Source: Amycolatopsis acidicola
GTDB taxonomy: Bacteria > Actinomycetota > Actinomycetes > Mycobacteriales > Pseudonocardiaceae
DNA length: 64,000 nt
Assembly: GCF_007713735.2 (NCBI RefSeq)
Contig: NZ_VMNW02000029.1
Span: forward strand, 20,586-84,585
Direction: 5' to 3'
A model generated the notes under the pieces. The model had not been told where the DNA came from, ran no database searches, and saw only the letters and a list, made by a program, of their open reading frames with translations. Made by a program: the position numbers and the translations under genes. Shown here piece by piece: positions 34,261 through 41,983 of this stretch. The stretch's first letter is position 1. Each line of letters begins with the position of its first letter.

Positions 34261-34662
34261 TCAGGAACCGACAATCCCGCGCAGGATCTCCACCACGAGT
34301 GGCGCCAGCGCGGCGAGCGCGTAACCCCACCCGGCAGACTTGAACGCCTGCTTGGCTTTCTCCACTTCGCCTGGGTCGCCGCCGGCCATCAGGTACCGGA
34401 CGCCGCCGACGGTCAGGAACACGGTGGCGAGTCCGGCCAGAATGCCGACGAGCCAGTTGCGGACGTTGTCGAAGACCTGGTCGATGCTGGCGGCGAGCGC
34501 GAGAACCTGCGTCGAGCCCTGTGCCGAACCCGCGGTGGCAACGGTCAGCAAGACAGCGCCGAGCGCCGTCGCGGCGACGAGACGGAATACTGTCCGGCGC
34601 AGCGGTGACGGTCGCGGCGGCACGGCGATGCGCCGGTTCTGTCGCTGGGGTGTCAGGCGCAT
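34261..34662 (-). CDS. VirB2/TrbC-like small membrane protein
   Basis: A 133-residue protein: a basic N-terminus and a signal-like helix (about 23-44, 'VFRLVAATALGAVLLTVATAGSA'-like, in part), then two membrane helices (70-90 and 111-128) joined by 'GGDPGEVEKAKQAFKSAGWG'. The two-helix core with this loop is typical of VirB2/TrbC pilin-like proteins in Gram-positive conjugation loci. ATG 34662 follows GGAGGTG and overlaps the previous stop by ten bases. The IS110 insertion begins right at its stop codon, leaving the protein intact. Confidence 0.78.
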   Translation of the reverse strand: MRLTPQRQNRRIAVPPRPSPLRRTVFRLVAATALGAVLLTVATAGSAQGSTQVLALAASIDQVFDNVRNWLVGILAGLATVFLTVGGVRYLMAGGDPGEVEKAKQAFKSAGWGYALAALAPLVVEILRGIVGS

Positions 34663-35660
34663 CGGGGCACCTCCGAAGTCGGCTCGTGCTCGGCGGGTGA
34701 GGTCTCCCCGCACCCCAAGAGGCCGGATTTCGGGTCTTTTTTGGACACCAAGCGTGACGATTTCCTCGGGTTCGCCGGTCGTCCGTTGCGACGGCGGCCG
34801 CTTACCGCGCGTGACGTGTCGGCGTTCTCGTCGATGGCCGCGGCTTCTTCGCCAGCGGAGATCGACGACAGCGCGGCCTCGGCGACGGGGTCCTCGGGGT
34901 CGGCCGTCCCGACGCGGTCGGCCAACCACGAAGCGAGTCGGTGTTCTGCCCGCCGGCGGACTTTGTAGGTCGCCCAGTACTCGCTCTGGTGCTTCGCGCC
35001 CCAGTCGGTCAGCGGCACATCACCGAGCCTCGTCGCCGAGATCAGATCTGCCTCGGTCGGTGTCAGGACTCCCTCGGCGACGGCACGCGCGAGCACCAAG
35101 TCGGGGTGTCCGTACGGCGGACGGGGAGCAGTGGAGTGGAACTCGGAATCCACCGGCGGCGGCGCATCCAGAGACTCCTCTAACGCCGCTTGCCCGGCAC
35201 GCCGCGCGGCGAAATGCAGCCGGACGACGATGCCCGGATCGGCCAAGTCCACTGTGGCCAAGGCCTGAACGAACCCCGCGAGTACAGCCGCGTGGGCGTC
35301 GGCGCGATCACCCCGATAGCGAGCTCCCAACCATCGCGCGCTGGCGGCCAGCGAGGGCAGCGCCATGCCCACGCAAGCCACCGTCCAAGCGCCTCCGCGG
35401 GCACGTGACTGGAGCACCAAATGCGCCCACACGTCATCGCGGGTGCGCCGCGGGCATTGCTTGCTCATCAGCCGGTCGCGGAGCTCGTCGAGCGGCACCG
35501 GCCGACGCGGCAATCCCTCGAATCGGGTGCCGTCCACGGCCATCGGATTCGGCCCGGTCACCAACCAGCCAAAGGCATCCCGCGCTGTATCCAGGGGGAG
35601 CCATTCATGCGCCTCGCGGCTGCGTCGAACAGCCGCGGAGTCGTTCTCTTCGTTGCCCAT
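34653..35660 (-). CDS. sigma-70-like regulatory protein of the conjugation operon
   Basis: A 335-residue soluble protein, first gene of the minus-strand operon, starting at ATG 35660 with AGGAGC upstream. Residues 198-248 ('LTPTEADLISATRLGDVPLT', then 'RRRAEHRLASWLADR') have the spacing of a sigma region 4 HTH; residues 70-150 are helical and could correspond to region 2. The C-terminal 80 residues are disordered and charged. It may direct transcription of the transfer genes; as the match is weak, an unrelated helical regulator is possible. Confidence 0.55.
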   Translation of the reverse strand: MGNEENDSAAVRRSREAHEWLPLDTARDAFGWLVTGPNPMAVDGTRFEGLPRRPVPLDELRDRLMSKQCPRRTRDDVWAHLVLQSRARGGAWTVACVGMALPSLAASARWLGARYRGDRADAHAAVLAGFVQALATVDLADPGIVVRLHFAARRAGQAALEESLDAPPPVDSEFHSTAPRPPYGHPDLVLARAVAEGVLTPTEADLISATRLGDVPLTDWGAKHQSEYWATYKVRRRAEHRLASWLADRVGTADPEDPVAEAALSSISAGEEAAAIDENADTSRAVSGRRRNGRPANPRKSSRLVSKKDPKSGLLGCGETSPAEHEPTSEVPRCA

Positions 35661-36013
35661 TTCGTCGCTCCTGGTCGGATCGCTGACATCGACCAGGCCA
35701 GGACACCAGTGCCACAAAAAGAAAAGGACAACAAAATAACAATGATGATCTTCTTAGTAGCAGGTGAAGCGCTCTTAAGCCCGAAGGGACGGACGGGATC
35801 TAGCGGCGCTCAACCTGGCGCCTTTAAGCACTTCTTAGTAGCCCACTCCGGGAGCCGGAAAATAAAAATCGCCGCACAACCGGGAACCCCATAGAGCGGT
35901 CATCGAGCCAGTCGGGAAATCGAATTTCTTGGTGTCCAAAATCAGCCGAGAATCCGGCCTCTTGGAGTGAATCTGGCAGACCACGCCGATCACACCGCGA
36001 GGGAAGGCCACCG
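35661..36013. promoter_or_regulatory. divergent control region with paired direct repeats
   Basis: An AT-richer gap between the minus-strand conjugation operon and the plus-strand modification island. It holds two copies of CTTCTTAGTAG (35750-35760, 35831-35841) and two of GCGCYYTTAAGC (35769-35780, 35818-35829), a nested arrangement likely to bind a regulator of both operons. No gene is seen inside. An origin of transfer is another possibility for such a repeat-bearing site. Confidence 0.5.
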
Positions 36014-36934
36014 ATGACGTCGACACCGCACAGCGAGCCCGGGCGAGGTCCGCACCGCACGGTGCATCGCCGGACAACGATCCCGATGCGCGTCGGCCGG
36101 CGCCGGCATCGCGGCTCCTCCCGAACAGCTGCAGCGAGTGGTCTCCGCGTAGCGCGGCCGACGACTCTTTGGCCCTTCGCCGACGCAGACGCATTGCCCG
36201 GCACAGCACGCCTCGCAGGCTGGCTCGGGCGCACGATCGTCACCCTCGTCAGGACCTACACCAGCCCTGGCGACCGCGTTCTTCTACTCATCCCGCCAAC
36301 ACCCGAGCACGCACCGCCGGGCACCCACAGCACTGACCCGTACGCCGGACTTTCCGAAGCGGTCTGGACCGTGACCCGGCTCGGCCGCAGCGTCGACACC
36401 GCGACCGAAACCTCCTCACCGGACCACGCGTGCGACCACACCGACCCACCCGCGGACATCGACGCCGAGTCGGGGTCCGGACACCGACCGAGTCGGCTCG
36501 GCCTGCGCGCAGTCGCTGACCCCGACGCAGACTCGGCACATCCCCCGCGACCGACCGACAGCAATGCGCGCGACCGCTTCGATCTGATCATCACTGCGCT
36601 CCACCCGCACGCGACCGACTGGTTCAGCCACACCGACTGGGCCGCCATGCTCACCCCACATGGCCTCTCTGCGGTAGTCACGTACAGCGATCACTACCGA
36701 GAGCGCCTGCTCGATCCACACTCGGTCTTGACGAAAACTCTGAGTAATCAGGGCCTACGACGTCTCGACCACATCGCTGTGCTGGCTGCAGGTCTTCCAG
36801 ACCGGTTGGGCGGCTCGGCGGCGCCGCGCCCCTACGACTTGGATCCGTTGCACGTTCGCTCTGTGCACCACGACCTCGTTCTGTTCGGACGGCTGCCCGC
36901 ACCGAACGACCGGAAGGGAACCGCAGATGTCTAG
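36014..36934 (+). CDS. methyltransferase-like protein lacking catalytic motif
   Basis: A 306-residue protein with GAGGGAAGG before ATG 36014. Segments recall N4/N6 DNA methyltransferases: 'DALPGTARLAGWLGRTIVTL', 'YTSPGDRVLLLIPP' (motif I-like strand) and 'DRFDLIITALHPHATDWF', where a T/S-PPY/W motif would be expected but TALHPH is found. A disordered, charged middle (about 105-185) separates the halves. It is probably non-catalytic, perhaps a specificity or structural partner of the next gene, which it overlaps by eight bases. Confidence 0.6.
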   Translation: MTSTPHSEPGRGPHRTVHRRTTIPMRVGRRRHRGSSRTAAASGLRVARPTTLWPFADADALPGTARLAGWLGRTIVTLVRTYTSPGDRVLLLIPPTPEHAPPGTHSTDPYAGLSEAVWTVTRLGRSVDTATETSSPDHACDHTDPPADIDAESGSGHRPSRLGLRAVADPDADSAHPPRPTDSNARDRFDLIITALHPHATDWFSHTDWAAMLTPHGLSAVVTYSDHYRERLLDPHSVLTKTLSNQGLRRLDHIAVLAAGLPDRLGGSAAPRPYDLDPLHVRSVHHDLVLFGRLPAPNDRKGTADV

Positions 36935-37841
36935 GCGCCCCGACAACAACGCCCCGGGGCCGAAGCGCGAGCAGTCGGAGCGTCCGGTTTTGACCTCGGT
37001 GTGGCCGACCGGGACGGCCAGCATCGAAGCCCAGCTGGACGAGGGCGGCTACCACCGGGCCACCAGCTCGGACCCCGCTCTCATGGCTCCCGCGATCGCC
37101 CATTACGCCATCACGGCATTCACCGAACCCGGCGATGTGGTGCTGGATCCAGACTGCGGAGCGGGCACCACCGTCGTCGAAGCGCTCCGTTGCGGACGAC
37201 ACGCGATCGGGCTCACCGGGCAGCGCCGCTGGTGGCGCTTGGCCCGGGCCAACGTGACCGCGACCAAGGCGCGCGGTGTGTTCGTCGACGGCATGGTCCT
37301 CGTCCTCGACCGACGTCCAGGCACGGCAGTCGCAGCGGCCACTGCGGGAATGACCGGACGCGTAGGCCTCCTGCTGACCACGGCGCGTCTCGCGGACCCA
37401 AACGGTGACACGGCCGGCGGCATGCACAGGTTGCAGCAGCTCTTGTCCCAGTACCGACCGCTCGTCCGCCCCGGCGGCTACGTGGTCATCACGTCCGCGT
37501 CACCACGCCATCCGGTGCGGCACGACCTGCTCGACACGTCCGGCCATGTCATCGACGCCGCTCGGGCTGCAGGGTTCGTACCGATCGCGCGTTGCCTGGC
37601 TCTCACGGCCGCCGTGCGCCGAGACCGCATCTACTCCCACGCAACGCTCGCCGAGCGGCGGAGCACGGCCCGCGCCGCACGCGCCCTCGGCCGTCCGGTC
37701 GCGTTGCCCGCCCACCAGACCGTGCTGGTGTTCCAAGCCGATCCCGAATCGCGCGAGCCAGCCCTGAGCCAGCCAGCGCCCGCGCAGTTCGGCCCGCGCC
37801 TTCGTGCTCGCGAACCACAGCTGGTCCAAGCCGCCGCGTGA
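36927..37841 (+). CDS. DNA methyltransferase-like protein with SAM motif but no SPPY
   Basis: A 304-residue protein. A clear AdoMet motif I 'VVLDPDCGAGTTVVEALRCG' (71-90) and the following 'RHAIGLTGQRRWWRLARANV' match beta-class DNA methyltransferases, but motif IV, normally S/T-PPY, reads 'GLLLTTARLADPNG' (147-160). The protein can therefore bind AdoMet at most; amino methylation is unlikely. Overlapping ATGTCTAG with the previous gene suggests a two-subunit unit. Both are upstream of two intact methyltransferases. Confidence 0.65.
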   Translation: MSRRPDNNAPGPKREQSERPVLTSVWPTGTASIEAQLDEGGYHRATSSDPALMAPAIAHYAITAFTEPGDVVLDPDCGAGTTVVEALRCGRHAIGLTGQRRWWRLARANVTATKARGVFVDGMVLVLDRRPGTAVAAATAGMTGRVGLLLTTARLADPNGDTAGGMHRLQQLLSQYRPLVRPGGYVVITSASPRHPVRHDLLDTSGHVIDAARAAGFVPIARCLALTAAVRRDRIYSHATLAERRSTARAARALGRPVALPAHQTVLVFQADPESREPALSQPAPAQFGPRLRAREPQLVQAAA

Positions 37842-37883
37842 TCGAACCGTCCACTCGCGACTCCGTTGCAAGGAGAGAATTCC

Positions 37884-38477
37884 ATGAACCACCGCGCGCA
37901 CGTAAACATAAGGCCGCCTCGGTGGCAGAGGCTGCGCAATCTATTTCCCTCTTGCGGGCGCGGAGCCCCGCGAACTCAGCACTCGGTGTCCGGGCTTCGG
38001 CAGCTCACGCGCGACGGATGGTGGCTCGGCCCCGCACCTTACGGCTACGTCCTGGACCACAGGTGGGTCGAGCACCATGCTCGGCCTGGTGGCTGGCGGC
38101 ACCGACTCGCCGTCGACGAACTACGCGCACCGGTTGTGCCGGCGATCTTCGCCTGGCATCTACACGACAAGCTAGGCGAACGCGCCATCGTTCGACACCT
38201 CGTTGAACAGCACCACCCGCAGCCCCTCGACCCCGTCTCCGGCCGGCTAAGCGCGTGGAGTCCGGCTCGCGTCCGCACCATCCTGAACAACCCCGCGTAT
38301 CTCGGATATGTCGTGCGCGGCCGCAAAGTGCGCGGAACCGAGCAGCCGCCAGAACGCTGGACGTGGTCGCGGCAACGAAGCCACGAAGCCTTAGTCAAAC
38401 CGAGCGTGTTCTGGGCGGTGTACAACAGTCGCTCCCCCTGGGTTCGGACGCGCCCGCACGCTTGGGCGGCGGCATGA
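37884..38477 (+). CDS. orphan serine-recombinase DNA-binding domain
   Basis: A 197-residue protein from ATG 37884 (AAGGAGAG upstream). It has the 'Recombinase' domain (PF07508) alone: 'GLRQLTRDGWWLGPAPYGYV', 'APVVPAIFAWHLHDKLGERA', 'ARVRTILNNPAYLGYVVRG', 'RSHEALVKPSVFWAVYN'. There is no resolvase catalytic domain with the active Ser and no coiled coil or zinc ribbon. Not a simple 5' truncation, since it has its own ribosome site and N-terminus. It might compete for or modify attachment-site binding by the integrase at 41984. Its stop overlaps the methyltransferase start (ATGA). Confidence 0.7.
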   Translation: MNHRAHVNIRPPRWQRLRNLFPSCGRGAPRTQHSVSGLRQLTRDGWWLGPAPYGYVLDHRWVEHHARPGGWRHRLAVDELRAPVVPAIFAWHLHDKLGERAIVRHLVEQHHPQPLDPVSGRLSAWSPARVRTILNNPAYLGYVVRGRKVRGTEQPPERWTWSRQRSHEALVKPSVFWAVYNSRSPWVRTRPHAWAAA

Positions 38478-39622
38478 CCGAGCCATCGACGAGCACGGTT
38501 CACTACCGCGACGACGCGATCACGCTGTACACGGGCGACGCCACGACAACCCTATCCAGCCTGCCAGCGCGGAGCGTGGACTGCGTCGTCACCAGCCCGC
38601 CCTACTGGGGATTACGGGATTACGGAACCGGGACCTGGGTCGGTGGAATCCCCGGCTGCGAACATCTGGCGGCTGCCGGCCGCGACGGCAAAGCGCCGCA
38701 GCGATGCCGCCGCTGCGGCGCACGGCGCGAGGACGACCAGCACGGCCTGGAAGCAACACCGCAGGACTATGTCGACCGGCTCCGCGGCGTCTTCGCACAA
38801 CTGCACCGTGTCTTGGCCGACACGGGAACCGTGTGGCTGAACCTCGGTGATTCGTATTCGGCCGGCCTGCCCGGCCACACCAGCACCCCAATGCGAGCAA
38901 GCACGCTCGCGGGCCGAACTGCGGCACTGCCGCTGCGGGAATCCGTGCGTCGTGCCGCGGTGTCGCGCACGCGGGCGTTGCCGCCGAAGAACCTCATCGG
39001 CATGCCCTGGAGAGTCGCGTTCGCGCTGCAGGGCGACGGGTGGATCCTGCGCAACGCCATCGTTTGGCACAAGCCCAACGCCATGCCCGAGTCAGTCCGA
39101 GACCGACTGTCCAACCGGTACGAAATGTTGTTCCTGCTGACCAAACAGCAGCAGTACTACTTCAACCTCGACCCGATCCGCGAACCGACCGGCGAAAGTG
39201 CGAACAGCCACCGCCGCAGGCAAGGCGGGGACGGCAAGTACCACGACACCAGCGCGTTCGCCGGAAAGGCCCACGGCGACGCGATGCTCCCCACCGGATC
39301 ACGGCACTCCGCCTCACACTCGCGCGGCAAGAACCCCGGCGACGTCTGGTCCATCGCAACCCGTCCCTTGCGCGAAGCGCACTTCGCCGCCTTCCCCGTC
39401 GACATACCGTTGCGGTGCATCGCCGCCGGCTCCCCGCCCGGCGGCATCGTGCTCGACCCGTTCAGCGGCGCCGCCACCACCGGGCTGGCCGCCCACCAAC
39501 TCGGCCGCGCCTACATCGGCATCGACCTGAACACGGCCTTCCACGACATCGGCTTACGTCGGCTAACGCGGCAAACAGCTCCTGGCCCGGCTGGTCCGCG
39601 GGAACGGGGCGCCGCAGCATGA
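38474..39622 (+). CDS. site-specific DNA methyltransferase (SPPY type)
   Basis: A 382-residue beta-class amino methyltransferase. Motif IV 'TSPPYWGLRDYG' (40-51), a CxxC ribbon (R-C-R-R-C-G, about 79-84) inserted after it, 'PKNLIGMPWRVAFALQGDGW', 'VWHKPNAMPE', and motif I 'DPFSGAATTG' (328-337) near the C-terminus. SPPY suggests N4-cytosine or N6-adenine methylation of DNA; sequence specificity cannot be read. No restriction partner lies next to it, so it may be a solitary protective or regulatory methylase. It starts inside the orphan recombinase stop. Confidence 0.87.
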   Translation: MTEPSTSTVHYRDDAITLYTGDATTTLSSLPARSVDCVVTSPPYWGLRDYGTGTWVGGIPGCEHLAAAGRDGKAPQRCRRCGARREDDQHGLEATPQDYVDRLRGVFAQLHRVLADTGTVWLNLGDSYSAGLPGHTSTPMRASTLAGRTAALPLRESVRRAAVSRTRALPPKNLIGMPWRVAFALQGDGWILRNAIVWHKPNAMPESVRDRLSNRYEMLFLLTKQQQYYFNLDPIREPTGESANSHRRRQGGDGKYHDTSAFAGKAHGDAMLPTGSRHSASHSRGKNPGDVWSIATRPLREAHFAAFPVDIPLRCIAAGSPPGGIVLDPFSGAATTGLAAHQLGRAYIGIDLNTAFHDIGLRRLTRQTAPGPAGPRERGAAA

Positions 39623-40533
39623 ACATGGTCCGAGTTCAATCGTCCCAACCAGCTCTTCGCCTGCTGTCGCTGGGCGCTGGAGTTCAAAGCACGACGGTGT
39701 TACTCCTGGCTTGCGAACGCAAGATCCCTCGTTTTGACTACGCCTTGTTCGCTGACACGGGCTGGGAACCGCGAGCGGTCTACACCCAGCTGGCCAAAGT
39801 GGCCAAGGTGGCCGAACGCGCAGGCATCCCGATTCGATCCGTATCATCGGGCAACATCCGTCGCGATGCACTGGACAAGACTTCCCGATTCGTCACAATG
39901 CCTCTGCACGTGCGCAATCCGGACGGCACCAAAGGCATGGCACGACGGCAGTGCACAGGCGAATACAAGATCAAACCGCTGAAGGCGGCCGCACGCGAGT
40001 TGCTGGGGTATCCACACCCGACTCGAGTCCCGCCCGGAGTTTTCGCGGAGCAAGCGATCGGGATCAGCATCGACGAGGTTCATCGGGCCAAAGACGCGGA
40101 CGTGCGTTACCTGCGCAATGTGTTTCCCTTGCTGGACTTGGGAATGAGCCGCGACGACCGCGTCCAATACCTGGCTGATCGGGGATTTGGCGAGACGGTC
40201 AAGAGCGCTTGCGTAGGGTGCCCGTATTCGGGCAACGCCCGGTTGCGCTGGCTACGTGACAACGACCCCGACGCCTGGCAAGACCTCGTCGCGTTCGACA
40301 AGGCCATCCGGCACGGTAGTCCTCGGGCGATCGCTGCCGGAAAACCGCTCCGCGGCGAGTTCTTCGTACACCGGTCCCTGCGCCCACTGGACGAGGTCGA
40401 TCTAGCCCCACGCTCGCGGCGACATCTCACCATCGTTGACGACGATCCCGAGCCTGACGGCTGCTCCCCGTGGTCGTGCCGGTCCGGCGAACCCGTCGAC
40501 ATCGACGCCGTAGCCGAGCAACGTGCCGCTTGA
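39619..40533 (+). CDS. PAPS-reductase-like PP-loop ATPase
   Basis: A 304-residue protein starting at ATG 39619 inside the methyltransferase stop (ATGA). PP-loop 'LLSLGAGVQSTTVLLLA' (15-31), 'ALFADTGWEPRAVY' (42-55), 'QCTGEYKIKPLKAAARELLG' (111-130) and Cys residues C112, C198 and C201 ('SACVGCPYSG'), with two more near the C-terminus. This is the PAPS-reductase/DndC-like adenylating superfamily found in phages and elements. The Cys set suggests an iron-sulfur or persulfide site. Lying between two DNA methyltransferases, it may take part in nucleic-acid modification; no DndB/D/E homologues are present. Confidence 0.77.
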   Translation: MNMVRVQSSQPALRLLSLGAGVQSTTVLLLACERKIPRFDYALFADTGWEPRAVYTQLAKVAKVAERAGIPIRSVSSGNIRRDALDKTSRFVTMPLHVRNPDGTKGMARRQCTGEYKIKPLKAAARELLGYPHPTRVPPGVFAEQAIGISIDEVHRAKDADVRYLRNVFPLLDLGMSRDDRVQYLADRGFGETVKSACVGCPYSGNARLRWLRDNDPDAWQDLVAFDKAIRHGSPRAIAAGKPLRGEFFVHRSLRPLDEVDLAPRSRRHLTIVDDDPEPDGCSPWSCRSGEPVDIDAVAEQRAA

Positions 40534-40647
40534 GCACTCGACCCATGCCAAGCCACATGGCGCAACTCGCGACGAAAGACACCCACACATGATCAATAAC
40601 GACCATCCGGCGGGCTCCGTCGTCGTGGCCAGGGCGAGCTGGACCAT

Positions 40648-41598
40648 ATGACCACTGTCCACGAGAACACCCCGCAGGACAACGGTTTCACCTTGATCAC
40701 CGCGGATGCGCAAGCCGGGATCGCGGAGCTACCGGACACGTCGGTGGACTGTCTTGTCACCAGCCCGCCCTACTGGCGCCTACGCGACTACGCCCGCGAT
40801 GCGACGCAGGCACATCCGCAGATCGGGATGGAACCGACGGGCGCCGGATACCTCGACACCTTGCGCGCGGTGTTCGCCGCCGCGCGCCGCGTCCTCGCTC
40901 CGCGGGCGACGGTATGGATCAACCTCGGCGACAGCTACTCCACCAACTCCGACGGCTACCGGTGCACCGCGCCAGGCCAAGCCGGACAACCGCGGTATCG
41001 ACCGCCAGCCGACGTGCCCCACAAGAACCTCCTCGGCATGCCGTGGCGACTCGCCCTGGCCCTCCAAGGCGACGGATGGATCCTGCGTTCGGCGGTCATC
41101 TGGCACAAGCCACACACCACCCCGACACCCATCCGCGACCGGCTCGCGACCCGCCACGAGACGATCTTCCTGTTCGTCACGCAACCGGACTACTACTTCG
41201 ACCTCGACGCGATCCGCCAGCCCTACACTGGCGACCGCGCACTGTCCCGGCGCACCCACCGCAGCGGCAACAAGCCCAACACCGCACGCGGAAACTGGCC
41301 CCGCACCCCAGATCAGGGCCAGCGTGGACGCAACCCCGGCAACGTGTGGACCATCCCGCCGGACCGGTCACGCACCGGACACCCAGCACCCTCCCCGGTG
41401 GAGATCCCGCGTCGCTGCATCGCCGCCGGATGCCCACCCGGGGGTCACGTCCTGGATCCGTTCAGCGGCAGCGGCACCACCGGCGTCGCGGCCCGTGAAC
41501 TCGGCCGCCGGTTCACCGGCATCGACACCAACCCCGGCTACCACGCGATCGCGCGACGCCGGATCTCTGCGCTCGGGAGCGACCGGACGGCGGGATGA
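40648..41598 (+). CDS. second site-specific DNA methyltransferase (SPPY type)
   Basis: A 316-residue methyltransferase similar in layout to the one at 38474 but without the CxxC insert. Motif IV 'VTSPPYWRLRDYAR' (37-50), 'PHKNLLGMPWRLALALQGDG', 'VIWHKPHTTP', motif I 'DPFSGSGTTG' (270-279). The divergence of the central target-recognition region from the first enzyme suggests a different DNA target. A 20-codon frame from ATG 40589 overlaps its start (ATATGA) and could couple translation; evidence for that is thin. Confidence 0.87.
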   Translation: MTTVHENTPQDNGFTLITADAQAGIAELPDTSVDCLVTSPPYWRLRDYARDATQAHPQIGMEPTGAGYLDTLRAVFAAARRVLAPRATVWINLGDSYSTNSDGYRCTAPGQAGQPRYRPPADVPHKNLLGMPWRLALALQGDGWILRSAVIWHKPHTTPTPIRDRLATRHETIFLFVTQPDYYFDLDAIRQPYTGDRALSRRTHRSGNKPNTARGNWPRTPDQGQRGRNPGNVWTIPPDRSRTGHPAPSPVEIPRRCIAAGCPPGGHVLDPFSGSGTTGVAARELGRRFTGIDTNPGYHAIARRRISALGSDRTAG

Positions 41599-41691
41599 AT
41601 CGCGCTGATCCGGGCCGGCCACTCGTTTGGGGCCTCCTTTTTCCGACGATCGACGCTACGCTTTCGGGCCCGCGCAAGGGAGGAGTGGCTG

Positions 41692-41964
41692 GTGAACAGC
41701 GAACGCGAGAACGCGGACACTACCGAAAACGCCGTAGTAATCCCGTTCCCTCGACGCTCCACAAACGACGCGACGTGGATCTACCGGCAATCGGGCCACC
41801 GTACGCGCTCGCGTCGTTTTGTCGGCACCGTCATCCGCGTGGGTGGAGCCGAAGGACGCCGGTTACGCCGTGAACTCGCCTCGATTACTGCCGACCTCCT
41901 GCGGTGGGCTGCACAGCAGCAACGGGATGAAGCCACCGACGAGAACCAGGAGCGCGCAGCATGA
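41692..41964 (+). CDS. small basic protein upstream of the integrase
   Basis: A 90-residue protein from GTG 41692, with GGGAGGAG six bases upstream. It is strongly basic in the middle ('RQSGHRTRSRRFVGTVIRVG', 'GRRLRRELASITADLLRWA'), then acidic at the end. Small basic proteins just before a large serine integrase are often excisionases or recombination directionality factors; that role is a guess from position and charge. It ends 19 bases before the integrase start. Confidence 0.6.
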   Translation: MNSERENADTTENAVVIPFPRRSTNDATWIYRQSGHRTRSRRFVGTVIRVGGAEGRRLRRELASITADLLRWAAQQQRDEATDENQERAA

Positions 41965-41983
41965 ATGCCCGCGGAGAAACACC

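Larger units (their letters stand above)
32831..34265 (+). mobile_element. IS110-family insertion sequence in the conjugation operon
   Basis: An approximately 1.43-kb element with one DEDD transposase gene on the plus strand, opposite to the surrounding operon. The sequence TCAGG occurs at both junctions (32831-32835 and 34261-34265); deleting one copy plus the interior joins the virB2-like stop codon directly to GCTC and the virB6-like ATG, so the ends are well supported. As usual for IS110 there are no long terminal inverted repeats, the 5' non-coding end is long (about 220 bases) and the 3' end is very short. Confidence 0.85.

Noticed and set aside
39619..40533. dndC of a phosphorothioation system
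   Set aside because: Only the PP-loop superfamily is shared; dndB, dndD and dndE are absent.
40589..40651. 20-codon frame overlapping the start of the second methyltransferase (ATATGA)
   Set aside because: Could be a coupling leader, but no ribosome site and no distinctive codons.
38474..41598. Complete restriction-modification system
   Set aside because: Methyltransferases are clear but no restriction endonuclease lies beside them; the HNH genes are over 16 kb away and not linked.
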